NCBI RefSeq assembly: GCF_029784155.1
Contig: NC_073693.1
Location: 290,318,875-290,382,874 of the forward strand
Reading direction: 5' to 3'
Length of the DNA stretch: 64,000 nt
Source of the DNA: Uranotaenia lowii
Lineage: Eukaryota > Arthropoda > Insecta > Diptera > Culicidae
Shown: positions 33,139 through 45,641 of the stretch, in pieces
Layout of the letters: each line of letters begins with the position of its first letter
How positions within the stretch are numbered: position 1 is the stretch's first letter
Program-made: the position numbers and the translations under genes
The notes under the pieces: model-generated
The model's database searches: none
Told to the model about the DNA's origin: nothing
Seen by the model: only the letters and a program-made list of their open reading frames with translations

Positions 33139-36100
33139 ATGGAAATGATTTCGGGAGAAAATGAGGGAGTGTTTAACGGTGGATTGGGTGGCAGTGATAG
33201 GGGTAGGAGTGCTGATTGTGTTGGCAGTGCGCGTGGTGGGGGAGTAGGTGGGAGTGTAAGTGGGGGTGTTGGGATGGGGAACGCCGAAGTGCTCGCCGTG
33301 GTTGAGGATTGCTCTAGAAAAAGAAAGAAATCCTTTAAGGACATCGCGGAAACGTGTATGCAATTGCACGACGGTTTTCTTCATTGTGATATCGATCCCG
33401 CTGGATGCCATGGAAAATATAAACAGAAGCCACAGCGATTGGATATTGGGAACTTTATACGGCATCTTCGCGTGGAACATCCCCAACTGGCTAGGGAACG
33501 CGGGCTGTTTAAAGACGAGAATCCCGGTCCTCCGACAAAGAAAAGGCGCATTCCAAAAATATCAGTCCCTATCGACGCACAAACTGTTGTGGAGTCAGTT
33601 GTGCGAATGATAGGGATTGAAAATCTACCAATCAGTAAAATGGAATCGGAGGGCTTGAGGATGATTTTGGACCCGATATGCCACGCTCTGGGGTTGACCA
33701 TCAATTCCGAGACGAGCATGGCCCACCTCAACACCTGCGCAGAACAGATACAGCAGGAAATAAGGAAAGAGGTCGCGGGACGATTAGTCTCTTTAAAAAT
33801 CGACTCTGCGTCACGACATGGCCGCCATATTTTGGGCATAAACGTCCAATTTTGGAACGGCAAAGAAGTCGTGATCCGGACACTAGGTGAGTACTGATCT
33901 TTATACACAGATTGTTAAATTTAGTTTTTTTTTTAATTTTCCAGTATAATTTATATTTTGATTTCAAATTCGGATTTCAAATTTATAATTCCGATTTCCG
34001 ATTCAGATTTAGATTTCAGATTCCGATTTCAGATTTAAGAATCCTAAGAATCTAATACTGAAATCTGCATCTGAAACCTGAATCTGAAATCCGAATATGA
34101 AATCAGAATCTGAAATCTGAATCTGAAATCTGAAAATGAAATCTGAATCTGAAATCTGAATCTGAATCATGATTGAATAAATAAATAAAATACATCTTAA
34201 GATTTCCGATTTCAGATTCAGACTTTAGATCTCAGATTCAGATTTTAGATACAGATGTCAGATTCGGATTTCAGATTAAAATAACAGATTAGGATTTCAA
34301 CTTCAGATTTCAGAATCTGATTTTAGATTCCAGATGCAGATACATTTGAATCTGAAATCTGAATCTGAAATTTGAATCTGAAATCTGAATCTGAAATCTG
34401 AATCTGAAATCTGAATCTGAAATCTGAATCTGAATCATGATTGAATAAATAAATAAAAAACATCTTAAGATTTCCGATTTCAGATTCAGATTTTAGATAC
34501 AGATGTCAGATTCGGATTTCAGATTAAAATAACAGATTAGGATTTCAACTTCAGATTTCAGAATCTGATTTTAGATTCCAGATGCAGATACATTTGAATC
34601 TGAAATTTGAATCTGAAATCTGAATTTGAAATCAGAATCTGAAATCTGAATCTAAAAACCTGAATCTGAAATCTGAATCTGAAATCTAAATCTGAAATTT
34701 GAATTTGAAATCTGAATTTGAAATCTGAATCTGAAATCTGAATCTGAAATCTGAAATCTGAATCTGAAATCTGAATCTGAAATCAGAATCTGAAATCTGA
34801 ATCTGAAATCTGAATCTGAAATCTGAATCTGAAATCTGAATCTGAAATCTGAAATCTGAATCTGAAATCTGAATCTGAAATCTGAATCTGAAATCTGAAT
34901 CTGAAATCTGAATATGAAATCTGAATCTGAAATCTGAATCTGAAATCTGAATCTGAAATCTGAATCTGAAATCTGAATCTGAAATCTGAATCTGAAATCT
35001 GAAATCTGAATCTGAAATCTGAATCTGAAATCTGAAACTGAAATCTGAATCTGAATCTGAAATCTGAATCTGAAATCTGAATCTGAGATCTGAATCTGAA
35101 ATCTGAATCTGAAATCTGAAATCTGAATCTGAAATCTGAATCTGAAATCTGAATCTGAAATCTGAATCTGAAATCTGAATCTGAAATCTGAATCTGAAAT
35201 CTGAATCTGAAATCTGAATCTGAAATCTGAATCTGAAAACTGATTCTGAAATCTGAATCTGAAATCTGAATCTGAATCTGAAATCTGAATTTGAAATCTG
35301 AATCTGAAACCTGAATCTGAAATCTGAATCTGAAATCTGAATCGGAAATCTGAAATCTGAATCCGAAATCTGAAGTCTTATGATTCAGATCAGATTCTGA
35401 TTTCATATTTTAGATTTAGATTTAAAAATGTTATTTTAATTTCACATTCAGATGTCAGATTGAGATTTCAAATTCAGATCCAGATTCCGATTTAAGATCG
35501 AGATGCAGGATTCAGATCCAGATTCTTGATCGAGATTTCAGATATCAAACGCATATTTCATATTTAGACTTCAGATTTAGATATTGGATTTGTACTACAG
35601 ATTCAGATTTCAGACTCAGGTTTCAGATTCAGATAAAAGGTTCAGATTTGAGAATCAGATTTCCAATTCAGGTTGTGATTCAGATTTCCATTTCCGATTG
35701 AAGATATAGGAATAAAATTCAGATTGCGATTGAATTTGAGATTTTTTCCCAATAGCGATGCTGGAGGTGAAAGGACGACAGACTGCCAAATTTATCGTCC
35801 AAAAAACAGAGGAGGTTCTGAAGTTGTATGATATATCACTGGAACAAGTTTTGTCTGGGACGTGTGACAATGGCGCCAACATGTTGGCTGCTATTAAAGG
35901 GTTGGATCAAGACCTTCAGATTCTTGAAGCTGAAAAAATGGCTGTTGAAGATGACGAAAATTTGGATTGTATTAATGAAGATCTCCATGAAGAACTTAGT
36001 AGAGAATTCGAATCTCGAATCTTCCTTGTGAGATGCGCAGCTCATACTTTACAATTAGCTGTGACGGACGTGGTTAAGCACACAGATAGTCGAATTCGCA

Positions 36101-37474
36101 GCATAACAAATATCGTTAAAAATTGTAGGAAGATAGCATACAGAGATTCATTCCATATGCACAATGTTCCCATTCCACCAATGTATTCAAAAACCAGATG
36201 GGGAGGAGTATTTGAAATGATTTCGAACCTGTATGATCATGAATTATTCTATAAAGATTTAGGAGATCAGTTTAAGGAACTTGGTAAGTTAAAAAAATAT
36301 ATGTACAGTTGCCATTTGCTCGGTGAATAAGTGAATGATTTTTTTTATAAAATGCCCTTTCTTTTTATAGAACAAATGTGTATTGAAGGATACAGAAAAC
36401 GATCTAAATTCTAAATTTAAATCTAAATTTAAAAATTTGAATTTAAAAATATCGAATATGTTTAAATTTTTTATTTTTTCGATTTTTGGAATGTTTTTTA
36501 GTTTAAGTTAAATCCTCGGGCAATTATATTATACTACCGAGCAAATATCAATTCTAATATTGTTCTCAATACTTTGAATAACTCTATTATTATTTTCACA
36601 ACAGATCTGTCTGAACACTGGGATTTTATCCATAATTATAAAAACGCTCTGAAGCCCCTGTATATTTCTACCAAAGAAATGCAAGCCAAACATCTATCGT
36701 TGGGGGACTTTTATATACAATGGCTACGTTGTCTGATGGAGGTTAAATTATTAACAACCAATGAATTGGCGAAATCCTTGATTATTTCTTTGACAACAAG
36801 ACTTCAGCAGCTTAAAAACAATGTTGTCTTTAAGGCAGCATTGCTGATTGATCCTAGGTTCAATTATTTATCTTCAGCTGTTCTCACGCCTGGAGAAAAG
36901 GAACCAATCAGGGTATTTTTTCGCAATATCAGCTTTTACACTGAAAATTCTAAGAATTTTTTTTTCACAGAACTTTATTATCGCCACGTCACAGAGGATT
37001 CGTTCATTCAAACCCGTCGAATCAGTTACAGTCAAAGCGCCTGAGCCCGAACCTGATACGGTATCACCCAACTTAGATGACTTTATGAGCGATCTATTTG
37101 GAGGAGTGCCACCATTGACAATGAACGACAATCAAAATCAGAACAATTTCATTAAACAATTAAATGGACTGGATCTCGAGAACCATCAAAACCACAGATA
37201 TGATGTATGGAAGCACTGGCAGGATCGCATCAATAGTCACCCAGAGCTGGCAGAAGTGGCGTTAGCCATAATGGCGGTTCCAGCGACTCAGGTATCGGTA
37301 GAGCGCTCTTTTAGTGCACTGGCATTGGTATTGTCACCTGCTCGCACAAATTTGTCAGCGAAAAATTTGGAAAATATCCTACTCGTTAAACTGAATAGCG
37401 AGTTATTAAAAACAATAATTCCAAATATGTACGACTGGAAGCAGTATCAGGGTCTAAGTGCTCTGCGTGGATGA
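33139..37474 (+). CDS. hAT transposase, four exons, 695 codons
   Basis: Cut-and-paste transposase. Proposed exons: 33139-33886, 35756-36283, 36605-36912 and 36971-37474, joined at GT...AG introns (donors GTGAGT, GTAAGT, GTATTT; acceptors AATAG, AACAG, CACAG). Exon totals keep one frame throughout (748+528+308+504 bases). Visible parts: a BED-like zinc finger (C83, C90, H109, H114), a basic KKRR near 134-137, a probable first catalytic Asp (D222 in LKIDSAS), a second (D287 in CDNGANM), the CAAH motif (343-346), TRWGG (396-400), and a C-terminal hAT dimerisation region with PELAEVAL and VERSFSAL (E639, R640). I do not assign the third catalytic acid. ATG 33139 opens the frame and precedes a Gly/Ser-rich lead. 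The length suits the family. AATAAA at 37476-37481 almost abuts the stop, with another at 37537. Confidence 0.88.
33960..35740. repeat. ATCTGA-based arrays filling transposase intron 1
   Basis: The 1.87-kb first intron consists largely of ATCTGAA and ATCTGA alternating as a 13-bp unit, purest at about 34600-35370 in plus orientation. Stretches of the reverse orientation (CAGATTTCAGATT) occur at about 33965-34030, 34200-34340, 34460-34590 and 35390-35720. A segment of ~200 bases (about 34155-34370) is duplicated at about 34428-34612. The 207-codon minus-strand frame here is an artefact. Confidence 0.93.
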
Positions 37475-37611
37475 AAATAAAACCTGTTAACCTATTAAAA
37501 AAAATTAATGTTACTTATTTTGTGTCTGTCCTTGAAAATAAACTTCGAAATCAGTTCCCGTAAAAATAAGTATGGAATCCTGGAATCCTTTTTGAATAAC
37601 GAAATATCTCA

Positions 37612-38297
37612 GATTTCAGATTATCGATTCAGATTTCAAATCCAGATCACAATTTAGATTCTGATTCAGATTTCAGATTCAGATTTCAGATTCAGATTTC
37701 AGATTTCAGATTCAGATTTCAGATTCAAATTTCAGATTCAAATTTCAGATTCAGATTTCAGATTCAGATTTCAGATTTCAGATTTCAGATTCAGATTTCA
37801 GATTCAGATTTCAGAGACAGATTTCAGATTCAGATTTTAGATTCAGATTTCAGATTCAGATTTCAGATTCAGATTTCAGATTCAGATTTCAGATTCAGAT
37901 TTCAGATTCAGATTTCAGATTCAGATTTCAGATTCAGATTTCAGATTCAGATTTCAGATTCAGATTTCAGATTCAGATTTCAGATTCAGATTTCAGATTC
38001 AGATTTCAGATTCAGATTTTAGATTCAGATTTCAGATTCAGATTCAGATTCAGATTTCAGATTCAGATTTCAGATTCAGATTTCAGATTCAGATTTCAGA
38101 TTCAGATTTCAGATTCAGATTTCAGATTCAGATTTCAGATTCAGATTTCAGATTCAGATTTCAGATTCAGATTTCAGATTCAGATTTCAGATTCAGATTT
38201 CAGATTCAGATTTCAGATTCAGATTTCAGATTCAGATTTCAGATTCAGATTTCAGATTCAGATTTCAGATTCAGATTTCAGATTCAGATTTCAGATT
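37612..38297 (-). repeat. ATCTGA-based array 3' of the transposase, inverted
   Basis: About 690 bases of CAGATTTCAGATT units, the reverse complement of the main intron-1 array, with very few variants. It starts about 140 bases after the transposase stop codon, still inside the hAT. The two arrays thus form a large inverted pair around exons 2-4. Confidence 0.95.
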
Positions 38298-38299
38298 CT

Positions 38300-39748
38300 T
38301 GTATATTCTTGGAGAAAGAATATCAGAATTGAAAATTTATGTGTTTTTTTGGAAGTTTTAGAATTAAGACTAGATATTTTTGAAAAGTAACTTTTTCAGT
38401 AACAGTTGAAATTATGAGTTAGCTATCATTTATAAAAAATTGAAATCAATATCTTTAATACTAATAATGATATGTTTATAAAAAAAACATTCCTTGCAGT
38501 CTAACCCATAGTCACCCCGCACGACGGCACTCCAACCATTCCAGAAATTTACTAACTTATATCAGGGCCGTGCAATAACGGGCGGTATTATTTAAAACCT
38601 GAAATAGGCTTTTTTATTTTGTAGCGACCCAACACACTCCCCCCACAACAGGAGACTCGATTAAGCCCCCGGGTAATGGACGCTACTTGATTCTAAATTA
38701 TCTAATTAAATAGTTTTTGGACCCATTATATGACAGTTATCATGTAGGTATAACAATACCTTGATTTCTAGTTTTTCAAACATCGATTCTACAAACTAAA
38801 TTGAGTCAATCTGGGATTCTTAGCATAGCAGATAGTAATTGTCACAAGAAATTTTGATCAAGCAGTGACCAATGCTTTGGATAAATCAAGAATAAAGATA
38901 AATTTTGTGTCAAATTCTAAAACTATGACATTCTATTGATTTGGTCATAAAGCAACGAATGTATTTTAGATTATATTATAATAATGAACGTTATTCTACA
39001 ACAACCACTTTGGTTTGAACTGCTTAAAGTTTTCAAACATACTAATAATCACTTCGCAAAAATTAAACCATTTTGCCTTCTCGAATAAAAATCGTATAAA
39101 AAATTAAGATTTCAGAATAAAAAAAATGCAATGAATAACCCCATTCGAGACGAAGGCCTTTCCGCGCCATTCGAACTACCATCAAGTAGCCATTTACCGC
39201 CCGAAATCACCCTTTTAGGTGCATTTGAAATAAAATTATTATTATGCTAACGATAGCCAGAAATAAAATATTTGGCTTTTCGTTTCCGGTTAAATTATTA
39301 AATTCGACGTCTGTTAGCGAACTATCACACACCCCACACACGAACCACCACACATCACTTTAGCATCGGTCATATGATGATGCTCGGCTCGAGCAAACGA
39401 CCAACTTGGCAGAATAGATTGTATGGGCATGACAGTCATTCGTGACAGTTTACTCGTCCTATTTCCAAAACTGTCACGTCCTGCAGCCGACTGTTGCGAC
39501 GAAATAATTTTTGAAAGAGGAGGCATAAAGGAATGAAAACCGAACTGTCGGTTCGGTTGGCTACAGCTTAAAGCACAATGTTTTCGGCAACGCAAGTTTA
39601 GAGCCGATTGTTCAGATACAGTCTTCGTTACCGAACGGGTGCGATGTTTTCCGAATAGTTTTGGTTCGTTACCGAACGTACAGCAGCAACCGAGCGGCTA
39701 AAGAAAACCGAGACATTTCAGTCGGCAATGAAAAAACTGTCAATGAAA
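38300..39748. other. 3' non-coding part of the hAT element
   Basis: No coding sequence recognised. The last ~350 bases hold GACAGTTT-type motifs in both orientations, mirroring the left subterminal region. Confidence 0.6.
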
Positions 39749-39778
39749 TGCAGTACTTTTGGGAAGCCTGATCCAGAC

Positions 39779-40140
39779 AGCGTACATGATGACATAACTT
39801 TAACTTTGTATTGATTGCATAAATTCCATTGCTAAATGAGATAAAGTTATTTCTCATTGAAAATGTCATATTTAAGATAATGGCAACGATTTTAACCTTC
39901 CTTTACCGTTTAAACAAAAAAAAATCCGGTTAGGGTCATATAGACTCAAATTTCTATTTCGGCTGTATTTTCAAAACAACAGAACCGATTTTCATAAATT
40001 ATTTCATTTTGGGGTTTTCTGAACGTTCGGTATCTAGTTATATATGATGAGGAAAAAACTTATTTAATTTTGTTGGGGTCTGAAAATTAAGCTGAAAGAC
40101 AAAATCGTCAAAAAAGATGGCATTTCTGAACGGCATTGAA
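39779..40140. other. Region without a recognisable gene
   Basis: The first ~120 bases continue the dispersed repeat interrupted by the hAT (compare 28425-28560). Nothing else recognised. Confidence 0.4.
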
Positions 40141-40935
40141 AGTTTTTTTTTTTAAATTGTTGATTTATCTCGTTATGATATTGCAATTTTATTCCAGACA
40201 TTGTTCATTAGTTGCAGGAGATGTTTGTGATTAATTTTTTTTGTGACGTTTAAATAGCTCGGGGAGCTGACGCTGGAAATGAAAATTAGAGATGGTTTGG
40301 AGAAGGAAATTTTAAAGTTTTAGAGTAGGCAGCGCAGAATAGAAAGCGATCATGAGACGTTGGTTAGACCATCATGCACTTCATTATATCCATTCCGGCT
40401 GGATATGGACAGAATGCAGTTCAAGATAATAAACCAACCCCTCCTGATACCAGTTGGAGGAAGGACATGGGTGGGTTTGAGACTGGCCTCTACTTAATCC
40501 CCAAGCATCTCATCTGTCGGCAACTTATGGGATTCGAACCCAAAAGTTTTTCTTGCCGATACCGGGAATTGAACCCAGTACGCCTGGGTTACCAGACTCG
40601 CGCCAGCCTATCCACTAAGCCATATGAGCGCTAGTAAGATGTTTGTGCTTAATTGAGATGAAAACATTTGTAAGAATTATAAATTTTGAAGAAATAACAG
40701 CGATTTTCCAAACATAAATTTGTTTTTATTTATATTAATTTGGTTTTGCTATTTTTCTGCATACTTTCTTGGATATCTCACACATTCATTAGAATGTTGT
40801 GGAAAAAATACCATGGGCTCAATTTTTTTAACCTCATAAATACTTTTTGTGAATACATAACTCAACAATTTTCATGCGTTTCAGATATATTTGGAGTTTA
40901 ATGAGTGTTGTTTTAAACAAAAATATGCATTAATG
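40140..40935. mobile_element. Second copy of the ATGCATTAA-ended MITE, interrupted
   Basis: From about 40655 it follows the element at 25413-27000 closely: ACCATGGGCT, TTTTTAACCTC, GTGAATACATAACTCA, then ATGCATTAATGG near 40929-40940. The left part is diverged and the end unclear. A 400-bp SINE is inserted at 40237-40636. Confidence 0.55.
40237..40636 (-). mobile_element. Composite tRNA-derived SINE (400 bp)
   Basis: The minus strand starts with a tRNA-like head: box A-like TGGCTTAGTGGATAGG and box B GGTTCAATTCC, then a second box B-like GGTTCGAATCC about 40 bases on. An unrelated body of ~280 bases follows and it ends in an A-run (the T-run at 40237 on the plus strand). An 18-bp direct repeat with one mismatch flanks it (40219-40236, 40637-40654; core AGATGTTTGTG). 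Head, tail and duplication indicate L1-type retroposition. Paired box B motifs recall the Twin SINE of Culex, but I do not claim identity. Confidence 0.82.
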
Positions 40936-41550
40936 GTTTAAATTATTTGTACTAATCACATTTTGAATAAAGTTGAAGCTTTTCCAATAATGGTTCAGCT
41001 TGTTGCTATCGAGAAACTCGAACTTAAATTTTGCAGGTACATCCCCCCGAGCCGTCGCCAAATAAAATTTTTGACCTGGGATTTGCCCAAAGTCCGCCTT
41101 CACGTAGGTCTCATCGTCCATCAGAATACATCCGTCGAACTTGGTCAGCACTTGGTCGTACAGCCTTCGAGCACGGATTCTGGCCACATTGTTCTGCTTC
41201 AGCGTCCGATTTGGCTGTTTGCTGGCTCGGAATGACCTTATTCCTTCCCGGAGACGAATTCGTCGCACCGTACTGTGAGCGGCCTGGAACTTATTGGCCA
41301 AATCGCGGTCTGAAAGATTGGGATTCCTCTTGACGGCCTTGATGACTTTCCCACGCCGTTTCCGGTCGACAGTTCCACTCCGACGCTTCGAATGCGGCTT
41401 CCGAGCCGTCGTCAATGTTTCCTTGTACTGCTTGATAACACGCCATACGGTATTTCTGGGCATTTTAAGCTGTTTAGCTAGCTTCGCTGCCGACAACAAT
41501 GGATTTTCAAGAAAACTGTGCACAATTTGATCTCTCCGTTCGGCTTCCAT
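40930..41550 (-). pseudogene. Truncated Tc1/mariner (DD37E-type) transposase
   Basis: The ATG-started frame of 206 codons has two N-terminal helix-turn-helix regions (about residues 18-45, SAAKLAKQLKMPRNTVWRVI, and about 65-100) and the first catalytic Asp in ILMDDETYVKADF (about residue 146), then GQKFYLATARGDVPAKFKF. This sequence style matches the DD37E group described in mosquitoes. Similarity stops near residue 176, and the last ~30 residues look like unrelated DNA read through, so the second Asp and the Glu are missing. Full-length members are around 340-350 residues. It cannot be an active transposase. The break lies close to the end of the adjoining MITE. No terminal inverted repeats recognised. 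Confidence 0.85.
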
Positions 41551-44500
41551 GGCAGTTGTTTACAAAATGCTATCGTTTGGTGTTATGACATAAATACATG
41601 GTGAAAGGTAATGAATTTCCCGACACGTGGGTGAAAAAAGTTTCCAAATCCGTCCACTAGGAGCGCCACAATGAGCAAAAGAATTTGTTTCAATATTAAA
41701 TGAAGCAGACTTTAAATGCGACTTAACCAAACCAAGCAAACAAACAGCTCTTCTGATGATACCAAAAGACATTTAGAGGCAAACGGGTTGTTTAATGTGA
41801 AAGAACAACTTTTTTTTCCTTGTATACGAATGCTATTTTTAATGTCATTTAATGATAAATTTTTGATATTCAAAAAATAAGGACATTTTTCAAGGTCCTT
41901 ATTGGACAAATGGATAGGAACCTTATCAAATCGTTAACTTTGAAGATTAAATGAAAATTGAAATAGTAAGAAGGCCTAAGGGAATGTGTGAAGGACAAAT
42001 TTCATTTGTAACTATTTAGCAATTATTATAATTTTTGCCCCTAAATGTAGGCAGCATCATAGATCTATTTTCGATTATAAATATTTTTAAAATAAAACGT
42101 TTAAAATCAAGGTTAAATCGACAAACTAGCATTTGTTAGCATTATGAAGGTGTTTTGTATCCTTTTTGATCAAGAAACCCCGTTGAAACCGTTAGAATAG
42201 AGACTGATCCATGTCACCCCAAAGCATCAAATTCTGAACAGAGACGAAAATGATTTTTAAATGAAATTTAAAGTAGTCTAATAAATTTCTGCATCCATGT
42301 CTTACCTTCATAGGAGTCCAGAACTGGTTTTAAAAATATAAAACATGCCACATTTCCCTTAACAGAAAAAATACTCGAAATATATAGAAAAAAGTGATCA
42401 ATATTACCCCGGATTACGTTATGCTGATCTTTTCATGATTGTTTCTAAGAAAATTTGGTTATTTTCATTGCTAAAGCTTAAATTTAGATGATGTCGGTGG
42501 CATTAGAAAAGGTTTACATGTTTGAAAAAAAGACATAAGTTTGTTCGAGCCCAACAAGCTGCAAGATTGAAAATGTCTCACTTAATTAAAAATGTGTTTT
42601 TAACAAGTTGAAAAAATTGTTCTACTCAATTTTAGTTTTATTTTTCAAAACCGTTGCATCTGGTGACGCTGAATTTTTGGTAACCCTTATTTAATTTATG
42701 CAAATAATAGAGAATTTAATGTAGATCATTTCTTCAGAACATTTTAAGACTCTGAATGTCAATAACGTTTTTGATAAATCAATATTTCTCAAAATTTGAC
42801 GGGAAATTTTTCAGCGATGCTAGTTGCACTTCAAGAAAAAAAGAGGAATGCTCATTTGAGGCAATATAAGTATTTTATCACTACTCCTACAACCTTGCCG
42901 TCTTCAGCAAAGTTGTAGCCAGAGAAGTTTTCAGTAAGCTTCGTATGTTGGAATTTCATATGCATTGCGAACAACCAAAAAAGTGACATTCTCCAATCAA
43001 ATTTTGGCCTTTTTCAAATTTCAAATTTCAATTTTTCCAATTTCAAACCAATTATTTTAAAATCTACAAAAATTGACAAAAAATGAAAGTTTTTAAGCTT
43101 AATAGTTTTTAAATGAGAGAAAAGCAATTCGACACACCCCACTGTATATTGAACCAATTTTATAAGTGAGAATTTACTTATTTTTAATAATCATAGAAAT
43201 AATAAACTTTTTTGTCTATTGGAAAATATCATTGTTTCTTGTGAGTCAAACCTGTTTATTAAAAAGTTGAATATAATTTGGAAGATTTTCATAAATGCAG
43301 CTATGATCATTTAGTATCCGAGCACTTTATTTCGGTGATAACTACATTACTAGACATCGAATATGCAAAAATTTAGCAGCGTTGAGTTGGTTATGAAAAG
43401 GACTATCTTGTCTATTTTGCCTGATTTTTAAGTTAACGTGTGTTTGAGATATTTACGATGCAAAAAATATAGTAAAAATAATTTTGCACAAATTTGCGCC
43501 TTTTGCGCATTTTGGGCCTCGAAAATTCTTCCTTGTCGACTTGAAAACTCATGAACTGTTGATTTTTTCTGATTTTTTTTGGACCAAATGGTTAAGAAGT
43601 ATAAGGAGCCACTCTAGGATGCTCACGAAGTTCAAACCAAGCATCGGATGGGTAAATATGGGTAAAACGACTAATGTCATTGGGGATAACTGAATGCAGA
43701 CCCCTTAAATAATGCAATTAATCCATTTTCGGCAGGCAAAAAGTGATGCCTGACTATAGTCTACTATAGTAGACACCATGTAAATAACAAATAGTGGGCA
43801 GTTCAATAGATCGCAATCTGTGCAATCGATTTTTACGCAATGTGACAGATGTGTTCTGATGGACAAAGGAATTTTTTTAAAACCCGATTTAAGAGATCAA
43901 ATTCTTCGAGATGCCTACTTATGAAAAGATTCCAGCCGGATTCCAATTGCTTTTTCCAGGTGAGTTTATTTAAAATATGAAGATTTTGCAAAGGTTTTGC
44001 TTCTGTCGTAAAAATAATAGATCAATACATGACTTAAAAAAGTGTGCAAAGATAAAAAAGAGATTTTATGAAAAAGTAAGAGTATTTCTTGGAATCATTG
44101 ACAATTTTTTTTATATATTTTTACATTAAATGTCATATTAACACCTTAATTTTCTCAATAAAAAGTTTTTCGATCAAATGAATAGTTTTCAAAATACACA
44201 CGTTTGTAACTGCCCGGATACTAAATGATCATAGCCTTAATCGACAAAAATGATATGAATGACTATTTCAAATCAAAGTTTCCACTGCACACTTCTTTAA
44301 AAGAGAAAAACATTCAATTTTTCATTGAGATTTTATGAGTTTGTCGGCTGACATTTATTCAAGCGTATAAATTAAACTTTCTCTATAACTATTAACGTCC
44401 GGTCCCATAAACCATGCTCAAATTACAATAATTCTCGGACAACATCCTTCCTGTCTCAACCAAACGCTCTGTCGATCTCACTGTCACAGTGTGCAAACTG

Positions 44501-45630
44501 CTCCATTAATCTGCCGCTGCTCGGGCCGATAAAACCCACCATTTATATCGGGGCCAAAAATTCCTTCAATAATCCATTATCGACTTGCCCCCACCCGACG
44601 AAAATTGATCACCATCCGTCGTCCGAAAAAATGGCATCCGGATTCCGATTTATGACAATCATTATCGGCCGCCAAAGGGACACAAAGTTCCCTGGATGTG
44701 ATGCTTTATGAGATCGACTTCGGTCATAAATCGGCCCGGAATGGATTGTTTGCAATGGAAACACAATCATGGCCCCCGGACATTATGACGGTACAAATCG
44801 TCGACCCTTTCTCGCGATTAAGTGATGAAGCTATCGGCGCAGAAAGAGAGGTGCAGCAATTGATTCTCTGACAATTCCCCACAGTTAAGCTAATAAATAC
44901 GCGCTTAATTATCAATTCAGCAGGTCGTTCAGATGCCTCCGGGGTTAGCAATTTCAACAATGAGCCAGCAGGAATGTCGACCTCAGCTCATTGAACCAAC
45001 TTTGTTGTCATTCCGCTTATCAAGATTTGAGGCTTTTCTTCCCGGAAAGTTCAACAACTTGCAGAGAACTTCAATAAAAATTCCCGCCCCCGCTGCTAAG
45101 CTCATCAAAGCACATATTTCACAGAGATCAAAACTCGGAAGTCGCTCCAAAGAAACTTTCGCCAAAGGAAGACGTCAACTCAGTTCAGTTCCCGACAATA
45201 AATAACACAATCACACACCTCCACAGGCAAGACATCACGCGTCACGGAAATTTTGGCATGCGTAACGTGTTTTTCCTCTCTATTTTTGGCCATGGGGTGG
45301 TAAGAGTGGAAAATGCGTGGGTGGTTTGTGAGGTTGAAATTGTTCAGATATTTTTGCCTGGCGCTACCACTCCCGTCGTATCCTTGAGCAAATCGACATA
45401 TTTCACCAGTAACCTCGACCAGGGTGCGCGTTATTTTATTGTGGGATACGCGTTTGATAAATTGTTCCCGTTTCTATGGTGTAATTTTCTCATGGAGAGA
45501 AAAAAACCTACAACCATACAGTATTGAGTCATGGATTTGGACAATTGACATTCAAGAAAAATGGTCGTCAACATGTTAAAAATAATCTTCAAGATAAAAA
45601 CTATTTGAAGAAAACTTACAAAAAAAACAG
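41551..45630. other. Long stretch without a recognisable gene
   Basis: No recognisable coding domain or array. A perfect 16-bp palindrome, GTCTACTATAGTAGAC, lies at 43759-43774. The interval 44390-45480 is markedly less AT-rich and appears single-copy; short open frames of 78-90 codons there carry no known motif. Confidence 0.35.
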
Positions 45631-45641
45631 TGTCACAATAT

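Larger units (their letters stand above)
32696..39770 (+). mobile_element. Complete hAT DNA transposon (7075 bp)
   Basis: The ends start CAGGCTTCCCAAAAGTACTG and are perfect inverted repeats of 22 bp (32696-32717, 39749-39770). An 8-bp direct repeat, ATCCAGAC, flanks the element (32688-32695, 39771-39778). Both features are those of hAT transposons. Repeated GACAGTTT-type motifs lie close to both ends (32781, 32881, 32903 and 32934 on the left; 39440, 39467 and 39737 in either orientation on the right) and may be transposase-binding sites. Inside is a four-exon transposase without visible stop codons. Terminal identity, an exact target-site duplication and an open reading frame suggest a young, possibly still active insertion. 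Large 13-bp arrays account for much of the length. Confidence 0.95.

Noticed and set aside
33381..33908. 175-codon minus-strand frame opposite transposase exon 1
   Set aside because: Shadow of the hAT exon, which has clear domain motifs on the plus strand.
34783..35406. 207-codon minus-strand frame of SDFRFRFQIQ type
   Set aside because: Produced by the 13-bp ATCTGA-based array in the hAT intron.
43759..43774. Perfect 16-bp palindrome GTCTACTATAGTAGAC
   Set aside because: Too short to interpret in a 64-kb AT-rich window without supporting context.
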